A stretch of DNA of 5,313 bases, from the NCBI GenBank assembly GCA_029571495.1, contig JAKPSO010000285.1, positions 1 to 5,313 on the forward strand. Direction: 5' to 3'. The notes beneath the pieces were generated by a model. It had not been told where the DNA came from and made no database searches. It worked only from the letters and a program-made list of their open reading frames with translations. The position numbers were made by a program, and so were the translations under genes. This DNA is from Pseudomonadota bacterium. Lineage in GTDB: Bacteria; Pseudomonadota; Gammaproteobacteria; Burkholderiales; Casimicrobiaceae. Positions 1 through 5,313 of the stretch are shown here, one piece after another. The stretch's first letter is position 1, and every line of letters starts with the position of its first letter.

Positions 1-883
1 TGGCAAGCATCGTCGCCAAAGCGACGTACACCGTGACCGCCTTGATCACCGGAAAATCTGACCGCTCAACCGCCAAAATCACCTCGCGGCCGATGCCAGG
101 CACTGAGAAGAATCGTTCGATAAGAAACAGGCCCACCAACAAGCCCGGCAACTGAATCATCAAATTGGTGATGATCGGAATCGACGCATTGCGCAGCACG
201 TGCACGAACATCACGCGGTTTTCTGAGAGGCCTTTGGCGCGCGCTGTGCGCACGTAGTCCTGGTTCACTTCGTCCAACAAGAACGTCCGGTACAGGCGGA
301 TGTTCGGAGCCAGCGACACGACAAGCGCGATAAGAATCGGCAACGCCGCGAACTTGAACAAGTTCTCGAAGAATCCGTTGCCCCAGCCTTGCACTGGGAA
401 CAAGCCCCACTTGTACGCCAGCACGTACTGAAACACAATGATGTAGACAAGAATTGAAACCGACTGCGCCATCGTGCACGTCACCATCGCCGCCCGATCT
501 GTGAACGAACCTCGCACGTACGCAACGGCCAGCGCGATCGACACAGCGATCACGGTCTCCAGAATGAGCAGCGGAATGCCGATCATGAGTGACGCCGGCA
601 AACGCGTCGCGAAAATTTGCGACACGACTTCATTCGTACTCCAGCTCGCGCCGAAGTCAAACGTAACCACCTGCTTCACGAAGATCAGCAACTGCATCCA
701 GTACGGCTCGTCGATACCGAGTTGCTTGCGGATGTTGGCGATTTGTTCCGGATTGGAAATCTTGCCAGCGAGCAAATAGGCCGGGTCACCGCCCACCACG
801 CTGAACAAGAAAAAGATCAACAGGATCACGCCCAACATCGTCGGGATGATCTGCCACAGTCGGCGGGCAATATAAGCGAGCAT
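1..883 (-). CDS. ABC transporter inner-membrane permease, DppB/OppB/GsiC type (3' end cut off by the window)
   Basis: This is one of the two membrane subunits of a family-5 (dipeptide/oligopeptide/nickel) ABC importer; it would form the channel with a DppC-type partner. Translating down from the ATG at 883 gives 294 codons with no stop to the window edge. Family members are usually about 305-340 residues, so only the last segment should be missing. The N-terminus is typical of DppB proteins (MLAYIARRLWQIIPTMLGV), with a first membrane helix at about 9-30 and then a periplasmic stretch containing GGDPAYLLAGK. Further helices lie at about 98-122, 132-156, 176-193, 234-258 and 276 to the edge. 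The cytoplasmic EAA-type coupling loop, which contacts the ATPase, is at about 205-236 (DYVRTARAKGLSE, key Gly218, then LRNASIP). The start lies 2 nt after the stop of the binding-protein gene, with a Shine-Dalgarno inside that gene's last codons, so the two are surely co-transcribed. The family is clear; the transported substrate cannot be read from sequence. Confidence 0.93.
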   Translation of the reverse strand, partial: MLAYIARRLWQIIPTMLGVILLIFFLFSVVGGDPAYLLAGKISNPEQIANIRKQLGIDEPYWMQLLIFVKQVVTFDFGASWSTNEVVSQIFATRLPASLMIGIPLLILETVIAVSIALAVAYVRGSFTDRAAMVTCTMAQSVSILVYIIVFQYVLAYKWGLFPVQGWGNGFFENLFKFAALPILIALVVSLAPNIRLYRTFLLDEVNQDYVRTARAKGLSENRVMFVHVLRNASIPIITNLMIQLPGLLVGLFLIERFFSVPGIGREVILAVERSDFPVIKAVTVYVALATMLA

Positions 884-885
884 CG

Positions 886-2745
886 TTACTTACCCTTCTC
901 CATGTTGACGTCGAAATACATCCATTCAGAAAGCAAAATGGGGTGCTTCTTGTAACCGATGACCCACGGCTGGATCATCTGGTTGCGATAGCGCGTGACT
1001 CCGAGCGTCCACGGAGTATCCGCCTCAAATTGCTTTTGCATCTCCATGTAGAGTTTGTCCCGCTCCGGACCATCGGGCAGCTGCGCCGACTTTTCGTAAA
1101 GTGCGTCGAACTTAGCGCTTTTGTAGCATCCATTGTTCGACTCACCGATGTTCTTGCTGTAGAGCAACTGCATGAAGTTGTCGCCGTCCGGATAGTCAGC
1201 GATCCAGGCCGCGCCGCGAATCATGATTTGACAACGCTTTTCCCGCTTAATTGAGTCTGCGAACTTCTCCTTTTCCGCCTCGTAGCGGATTCCGATCGCA
1301 TGCATGTTCTTTTGGTAGAGCTCATCAAGCTCCCGTTCTAATGCGATCGGCGTGGAGGTGTACTTGAAGGTGAACGGTTTGCCGTCGGGCGTATTCCGGT
1401 ACCCGTCTGAGCCTTTTTTGTAGCCAAATTTGTCTAGTAACGCGTTCGCCAACGCGGGGTTATAGGAGAAGCTCGGAACAAAATCTGACTTGTGCCCGGC
1501 CACTCCAGGCGGCACCAAAAACTCAGCACGGACAGCGTTTCCCTTGCGGATCACGTCGATCTCTTCATCACGGTTAATCGCCATCGAAACGGCGCGCCGC
1601 AATGCGACCTTATGCAAGTCCGCGCCGCCCCACACTGGGTCATTCCACTGATAATAGGTGTACGTGTATTCAGTGTCGAGCAAACGCTGCACCCGCACCC
1701 CTTCGGCAGCAAGGTCCGGCGCCATCTTGCCGTTAGGCAACGCCTGCTTGATGAACGACTGCGGCATGTTCAGTACGTCAAGCTGCTTGTTCTTAAACGC
1801 AAGCCACCGCGACTGTTCTTCCTCGATCGGATAGATCTCGACGCGATCTATCTGCGCAAGCGGTTTGCCTTGCATCGCCTTAACAATGACTTCGTCGTAC
1901 GCATTCACACCGGAAGGCTTGAAGTCCCAAGTGCCGCCGCGCCAGTTGGGGTTCTTTTCAAGAATGATGCGCTGTCCGCGCACCCATTCTTTGAGGTAGT
2001 ACGCGCTCGAACCCACTGGATGGCTCAACACGTCATTCGGGTATTTCTCGACCGCTTCACGCGCGACAACCGCCATCGCTACGTGGGCAAGCACGTAGCC
2101 AAAGTTGTAGTCTGGCTTTGTAAGGACGATCTTGATGGTGTACGGATCGACTAGCTGAAGCCCCTCAACCGGCGCATCCCAGTCGAGCTTGCCAGCCTTC
2201 TTCCCCGCGTCGTACCAAGCGTTGAGACCGACGATTTTTCCGTCGGTTAGGAACCGCCAAACGGGCTTCAATGAGTCATCGTAGTGACGCTTAAACGAAT
2301 ACGCGACGTCCTTCGACGTGAGTTCGCGCTTATTACTTCCGAAAACCTCATGCGGCGCGAAGGACACGCCCTTTTTTAGTTTGATAGTCCAAGCCTTGCC
2401 GTTGTCTTCTACCAGCGGCATCTCGGTGGCAATTTTGGGGACTAGCTTCGCGGGCTGAGCAAGATAGTCGTAGGTCAGGATCGTATCGAAGATACCGTCG
2501 ATGACGATACTCGAATAGAGATCGTGCGCAGTCACCGGGTCGAAGCCAGACTCCGCCACCGGAAAGTGCAATCGAACGACTTTCTTGCCATCGGGACTCT
2601 TCACGGGGGACGTTGCGGTCACACCGCTTGCGCCACCCGCTTTTGACGCGTCCCCACATCCGCTCAAGCTGCTCAAGCCGACCGCCCCGATCAGGCATGC
2701 CGCGAGCCCCTGCCTCAGTTCTCTTGTGAGAGGCCAAGTTGCCAT
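886..2745 (-). CDS. ABC transporter substrate-binding lipoprotein, family 5 (peptide/nickel type, SBP_bac_5)
   Basis: This is the extracytoplasmic receptor of the peptide-type importer whose permease follows directly. From the preferred ATG at 2745 it has 619 residues. A short basic N-terminus and hydrophobic stretch end in the lipobox LSGC, with Cys30 as the predicted lipidated residue, followed by a Gly/Ala/Ser-rich linker. The mature part begins near KVVRLHF (55-61). Family hallmarks in order are LTSKDVAYSF (142-151), HPVGSSAYYLKEW (242-254), the ILEKNPNWRG segment (about 261-270), LRRAVSMAINRDEEI (382-396) and WIADYPDGDNF (514-524). It is longer than DppA/OppA proteins (about 535-545). 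Cys505 and Cys540 are the only cysteines in the mature domain and could pair. An in-frame ATG at 2772 would add nine residues, but it has no Shine-Dalgarno and would sit only about 10 bases from the predicted transcript start. The 2745 ATG has GGGAA five bases upstream and a more usual lipoprotein signal. The family is certain; the ligand (peptide, metal chelate or other) is unknown. Confidence 0.95.
   Translation of the reverse strand: MATWPLTRELRQGLAACLIGAVGLSSLSGCGDASKAGGASGVTATSPVKSPDGKKVVRLHFPVAESGFDPVTAHDLYSSIVIDGIFDTILTYDYLAQPAKLVPKIATEMPLVEDNGKAWTIKLKKGVSFAPHEVFGSNKRELTSKDVAYSFKRHYDDSLKPVWRFLTDGKIVGLNAWYDAGKKAGKLDWDAPVEGLQLVDPYTIKIVLTKPDYNFGYVLAHVAMAVVAREAVEKYPNDVLSHPVGSSAYYLKEWVRGQRIILEKNPNWRGGTWDFKPSGVNAYDEVIVKAMQGKPLAQIDRVEIYPIEEEQSRWLAFKNKQLDVLNMPQSFIKQALPNGKMAPDLAAEGVRVQRLLDTEYTYTYYQWNDPVWGGADLHKVALRRAVSMAINRDEEIDVIRKGNAVRAEFLVPPGVAGHKSDFVPSFSYNPALANALLDKFGYKKGSDGYRNTPDGKPFTFKYTSTPIALERELDELYQKNMHAIGIRYEAEKEKFADSIKREKRCQIMIRGAAWIADYPDGDNFMQLLYSKNIGESNNGCYKSAKFDALYEKSAQLPDGPERDKLYMEMQKQFEADTPWTLGVTRYRNQMIQPWVIGYKKHPILLSEWMYFDVNMEKGK
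893..901 (-). promoter_or_regulatory. Ribosome binding site of the permease gene, inside the upstream gene
   Basis: On the minus strand GGAGAAGGG is followed by nine bases and then the ATG at 883. It lies within the last codons of the substrate-binding-protein gene, whose TAA (888-886) is separated from the ATG by only CG. This fixes the permease start and implies translational coupling of the two genes. Confidence 0.7.
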
Positions 2746-2788
2746 AGTTATTCCCGGTCTTATGAACCGCATTTGACTAGAAGCGGCG

Positions 2789-2794
2789 ATTGTA
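2789..2794 (-). promoter_or_regulatory. Candidate -10 element of the binding-protein/permease transcript
   Basis: On the minus strand TACAAT matches the sigma-70 -10 consensus at five of six positions. It would start transcription near 2782, giving a leader of about 37 bases to the ATG at 2745. No good -35 hexamer is visible 16-18 bases upstream, where the sequence is GC-rich (TGCGGC at 17 bp). The call rests on the -10 match and its place in the gap between two same-strand genes. Confidence 0.35.
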
Positions 2795-2796
2795 CG

Positions 2797-2814
2797 GGCG
2801 CTTGCGCGTGCGCC
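2797..2814 (-). repeat. Short GC-rich inverted repeat between the DMT transporter and the binding-protein gene
   Basis: GGCGC (2797-2801) and GCGCC (2810-2814) form a perfect 5-bp inverted repeat around an 8-base loop, just upstream of the candidate -10 and within its spacer region. No T-tract follows on either strand, so it does not look like a Rho-independent terminator. It may be an operator or simply a product of GC-rich sequence. Confidence 0.25.
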
Positions 2815-2861
2815 GCATCCGTGAAGTCATTCAAACGCAGTGCTAGGCTCCGTGCATCGCC

Positions 2862-3755
2862 CTAGGTTCGCGAAAGTCGCGTCAGTTGCGGCGAAAGCGC
2901 TATCACCACCATCCCGATAAGGGACAGGGTATCCGGCACTGCGCCAAATACGACCCAACCGATGAGCACCGACAGCGCCAGTTGCATGTACATCCACGGC
3001 GCGATGACGGTCGCTGGTGCAAGCTTGTAGGCGCGGATCAGGAGCAGATGCCCCAATGCGCCGAGGAGGCCCGTCGTTGCAAACACGACCCAAGTCGTGA
3101 GCGACTTCCCGGTCATCCAGTCGCTTACCCACCAGAACGGCGCGGTTACGGTCATCACGAGCGCGCCGACGAGTCCGGCGTACAGCACCTGCGTACTACT
3201 GCGTTCTGGATGCGAGGTGGACGCCGATGCAGCGCGCGTGAGGGTCTGATACGCAGCGTTGCTTAACGCCGCGCCAAGAACCAGCAAAATTCCGACGATC
3301 GGGACGTTCGCACCGGGCCGCGCAACGATGAGTACTCCGACAAAGCCAAGCGCAATGGCCGCTATCGACCAGCGCGACGGCCGTTCTCGTAAGAACCATA
3401 TCGACAAGATCGACGTCAGGATCGGCGTCATAAAAAATATCGCAGTGCCCTCGGCCAATTGCAGATGCGCCAACGCCGAGAAGTAAAAGAGCGTCACCAG
3501 CACCATGAAAACGCCGCGCGCCCACTGGATTCCAGGGCGTTGCGCGCGAAACAAACGAACACCGTCACGCGGTAGGAATACGATTAGCACTACAAAGAAA
3601 TGCCCGAAGTAGCGCGACCACGTTGACGCGCCGACCGGCACGCCGTGAGCGCCCAAATACTTTCCTGACGCATCCAAGCAGAGTAGAAGCGCGAGCCCGA
3701 GCATCATGAAAACAATCGCGCGGGGATAGTGTTTGCGGTGGGGCATGGCTTGCAT
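2862..3755 (-). CDS. EamA-domain transporter of the drug/metabolite transporter (DMT) superfamily
   Basis: This is a 297-residue inner-membrane protein, the usual length for a two-repeat EamA (RhaT/YdcZ-like, COG0697-type) transporter; such proteins commonly export amino acids, metabolites or drugs. Ten hydrophobic segments can be seen at about 12-30, 46-62, 79-97, 103-122, 129-146, 151-170, 188-209, 222-241, 247-270 and 276-294. The first repeat carries the typical AEGTAIFFMTPILTSI segment and an ERPSRW turn after helix 4. The second repeat carries the equivalent APATVIAPWMYMQLALSVL segment, but the following turn reads FGAVPD, where most relatives have Glu or Asp in place of Ala272. The C-terminus is short and basic. 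The ATG at 3755 has AAGG four bases upstream; a second ATG three codons later is less well placed. The gene is divergent from manC and lies upstream of, and parallel to, the peptide-type ABC genes. The substrate cannot be inferred. Confidence 0.93.
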   Translation of the reverse strand: MQAMPHRKHYPRAIVFMMLGLALLLCLDASGKYLGAHGVPVGASTWSRYFGHFFVVLIVFLPRDGVRLFRAQRPGIQWARGVFMVLVTLFYFSALAHLQLAEGTAIFFMTPILTSILSIWFLRERPSRWSIAAIALGFVGVLIVARPGANVPIVGILLVLGAALSNAAYQTLTRAASASTSHPERSSTQVLYAGLVGALVMTVTAPFWWVSDWMTGKSLTTWVVFATTGLLGALGHLLLIRAYKLAPATVIAPWMYMQLALSVLIGWVVFGAVPDTLSLIGMVVIALSPQLTRLSRT

Positions 3756-3781
3756 TGTGCCTTGACGGAGTGCGTTTCATT

Positions 3782-3805
3782 GGGTCGCCGTTTCGCAGCG
3801 AACCC
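3782..3805. repeat. Imperfect inverted repeat in the divergent DMT-transporter/manC promoter region
   Basis: GGGTCGC (3782-3788) can pair with GCGAACCC (3798-3805) with one bulged base. A compact perfect palindrome TTCGC-A-GCGAA (3792-3802) overlaps its right half. It lies between two divergent genes and covers the -35 position of the candidate manC promoter, as an operator might. No known regulator site is recognised. Confidence 0.3.
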
Positions 3806-3810
3806 GCTCA

Positions 3811-3819
3811 TGCGAAAAT
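3811..3819 (+). promoter_or_regulatory. Candidate extended -10 element of manC
   Basis: TGCGAAAAT combines the TGn extension with a -10-like hexamer (GAAAAT, four of six consensus positions). The usual spacing would start transcription at about 3826, the A of the manC ATG. The matching -35 position (3791-3796, TTTCGC) is poor, which an extended -10 can tolerate. A TTGACG at 3762-3767 resembles a -35, but it lies 46 bp upstream of the GAAAAT hexamer and has no -10 partner at 16-18 bp. Confidence 0.35.
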
Positions 3820-3825
3820 CAAGCC

Positions 3826-5307
3826 ATGATTACTCCTGTCATCCTCTGCGGCGGCAGCGGCACTCGCCTCTGGCCCCTCTCCCGCGCGCACATGCCCAAG
3901 CAGCTCCTCGCCGTGCACGAACAGGCGACAATGCTGCAAGCCACGGCCCGGCGCCTCAGCGACTTCAACGCGTCAACGAGCACGCCACCAATCGTAGTGT
4001 GTAACGATGCGCATCGGTTCGTTACGCGCCGACAATTGCAGGAAATCGGCGAAGGTCGCGCCGAATTGATCGCCGAACCAACCGGCCGCAACACCGCCCC
4101 CGCGCTCACGCTCGCGGCATTGCGCAGCCGCCAGACCCACCCGCAGGCCGACCCGGTTCTGTTGGTAATGCCAGCGGACCACGTGATCGCGGACCTCGCG
4201 GAGTTCCAACGCATCGTGGCAATCGCGCTGCGCGCCACGCAAAGGGGCAACCCCGCCGGTGATGCCATCGTCACCTTCGGCATCGTACCCACCGAGCCCG
4301 CGACCGGCTACGGCTATCTGAAAGTAGGTCGGACGAGTGCATTTGATCCGGCTGCGTACGTACTTGAGACATTCGTCGAGAAGCCCGATCTTGAACGCGC
4401 GAAAGAGTACGTCGCGGGCGGCGATTACCTTTGGAATAGTGGTCTCTTCGTTCTGCGCGCGAGCGTTTGGTTGCGCGCGATGGCGACACTCGAGCCTGAG
4501 ATGCTCGCGGCCTGTGAGGCGGCTATGGTGAAAGCCAATGTGGTCGGAGAAGACGTGTTGCCCGATCCAGCGCTGTTCGCCGCGTGTCCCGCCAATTCGA
4601 TCGACTACGCGGTCATGGAGAAGCTCTCCGCGCACCCAGACTTGCACATTCAAGGCGCGGTCATTCCGCTCAATGCAGGATGGAGTGACATCGGAGCATG
4701 GGACAGCGCATGGGCCATCGCCGAGAAAGATGATCGCGGCAATGCCGCCATCGGCGAAGCAATCTTTGAGTCGTCGAACAACACTTACGTGCGTACGAGC
4801 GGCTCGAACGCCCCGGTCGTCGCGTGCGTGGGCATCGACGATGCCGTCATCGTGCAAACGCCGGACGCGATTCTGGTGGTGAGCAAAGACCACGCGCAAG
4901 ACGTCAAGAAGGTCGCGGCGCTACTCTCAGCGCGCAGCGACAAGCGTGCCGACGCACACCGCAAAGTGGAACGGCCGTGGGGTTGGTACGACTCGCTAGG
5001 CTCCGGCGCCGACGGAGCGGGATTTCAAGTCAAGCACATCAGCGTCTACCCCGGTCAGGCGTTAAGCCTTCAGCTGCACCATCACCGCGCCGAGCACTGG
5101 GTTGTGTACAAAGGCAATGCCACGATCACCATCGGCGAGCGCGTACAAACCTACAAAGCTGGCGAGCACGCCTACATTCCTCTCGGTGCCGTACACCGCC
5201 TCGCAAACGAAACCGATGAACTCGTTGAACTCATCGAAATTCAACTAGGCGACTATCTGGGCGAAGACGACATCGTGCGTCTGGATGATCGCTACAGACG
5301 CGGCTAA
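3826..5307 (+). CDS. manC: Bifunctional mannose-1-phosphate guanylyltransferase / mannose-6-phosphate isomerase (GDP-mannose synthesis)
   Basis: This is a cytoplasmic type II enzyme (ManC/AlgA/CpsB/XanB family) that interconverts fructose-6-P and mannose-6-P and joins mannose-1-P to GTP, giving GDP-mannose for exopolysaccharide, O-antigen or other mannose- or fucose-derived glycans. The 493-residue length is normal (about 470-500). The nucleotidyltransferase domain (about 1-290) has the signature CGGSGTRLWPLSRAHMPKQ (8-26), EPTGRNTAPA (84-93), MPADHVI (115-121), the sugar-phosphate motif FVEKP (183-187), NSGLF (204-208), SIDYAVMEK (258-266) and WSDIG (286-290). The C-terminal isomerase domain is a cupin (about 375-490) with RPWGWYDSL (383-391), QLHHHRAEHW (416-425; His418 and His420 likely metal ligands), YIPLGAVHRLAN (450-461, His457) and the family ending LGEDDIVRLDDRY. 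All key motifs for both reactions are intact. The first ATG that keeps the conserved VILCGGSGTR start is at 3826; it has no clear Shine-Dalgarno. Only six bases remain after the stop, so the next gene is not seen. Confidence 0.97.
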   Translation: MITPVILCGGSGTRLWPLSRAHMPKQLLAVHEQATMLQATARRLSDFNASTSTPPIVVCNDAHRFVTRRQLQEIGEGRAELIAEPTGRNTAPALTLAALRSRQTHPQADPVLLVMPADHVIADLAEFQRIVAIALRATQRGNPAGDAIVTFGIVPTEPATGYGYLKVGRTSAFDPAAYVLETFVEKPDLERAKEYVAGGDYLWNSGLFVLRASVWLRAMATLEPEMLAACEAAMVKANVVGEDVLPDPALFAACPANSIDYAVMEKLSAHPDLHIQGAVIPLNAGWSDIGAWDSAWAIAEKDDRGNAAIGEAIFESSNNTYVRTSGSNAPVVACVGIDDAVIVQTPDAILVVSKDHAQDVKKVAALLSARSDKRADAHRKVERPWGWYDSLGSGADGAGFQVKHISVYPGQALSLQLHHHRAEHWVVYKGNATITIGERVQTYKAGEHAYIPLGAVHRLANETDELVELIEIQLGDYLGEDDIVRLDDRYRRG

Positions 5308-5313
5308 CACCGC

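Noticed and set aside
66..479. A 137-codon minus-strand frame in the left part of the window
   Set aside because: It overlaps, in another frame, the permease reading that is open from 883 to the window edge and carries the family motifs.
474..955. Two overlapping plus-strand open frames of about 100-110 codons
   Set aside because: Both are antisense to the permease and the end of the binding-protein gene. Neither resembles a known protein.
1492..2154. A 220-codon open frame on the plus strand opposite the binding-protein gene
   Set aside because: It is an antisense shadow of a well-supported family-5 binding protein. The protein has no family resemblance, no hydrophobic pattern and many His/Arg residues.
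2843..2865. CTAGG/CCTAG inverted repeat at the stop codon of the DMT transporter gene, considered as a terminator
   Set aside because: The stem is only 5 bp with a 13-base loop and no T-run follows, so it does not support a Rho-independent terminator.
3762..3767. TTGACG as the -35 of a manC promoter
   Set aside because: The sequence 16-18 bp downstream is GC-rich (around GTCGCCG) and does not resemble a -10, so no convincing promoter pair can be made.
3973..4899. A 308-codon open frame on the minus strand opposite manC
   Set aside because: It lies wholly within the clearly real manC gene. Its translation is rich in Arg, His, Asp and Val with no recognisable domain, and this is the usual antisense openness of GC-rich coding DNA.

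Overview
This looks like ordinary chromosomal sequence from a proteobacterium. The best guess is a betaproteobacterium of the Burkholderiales. This rests on the overall look of the proteins, a G+C content in the high fifties by eye, and TACAAT-like and TGCGAAAAT-like -10 elements. No ribosomal or other marker gene is present, so the assignment is tentative. Nearly all of the window is protein-coding; the only gaps are about 70-120 bp. I see no RNA gene, insertion sequence, CRISPR array or prophage gene.

Left part (1-2745, minus strand): two genes of a family-5 (dipeptide/oligopeptide/nickel type) ABC importer. A lipoprotein substrate-binding protein comes first in transcription order. Two bases after its stop, a DppB/OppB/GsiC-type inner-membrane permease begins and runs off the left edge of the window. 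The second permease and the ATPase subunit(s) of such a system would be expected beyond that edge.

Middle (2862-3755, minus strand): a complete ten-helix EamA/DMT-superfamily transporter, upstream of the importer genes and in the same direction. About 116 bp separates it from the preferred start of the binding protein, and this gap holds a candidate promoter. The two units may therefore be transcribed separately.

Right part (3826-5307, plus strand): a complete bifunctional mannose-1-phosphate guanylyltransferase / mannose-6-phosphate isomerase (ManC/AlgA/CpsB type). It makes GDP-mannose for surface polysaccharide and is transcribed divergently from the DMT transporter across a 70-bp gap. That gap contains an imperfect inverted repeat and an extended -10-like element placed so that the manC mRNA may start at, or very near, its ATG.

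The three units (peptide-type import, DMT transport, GDP-mannose synthesis) have no obvious joint function. I found no convincing new system. The points worth a second look are small: a possible leaderless manC, substitutions at usually conserved family positions in the binding protein and the DMT transporter, and the divergent promoter region.
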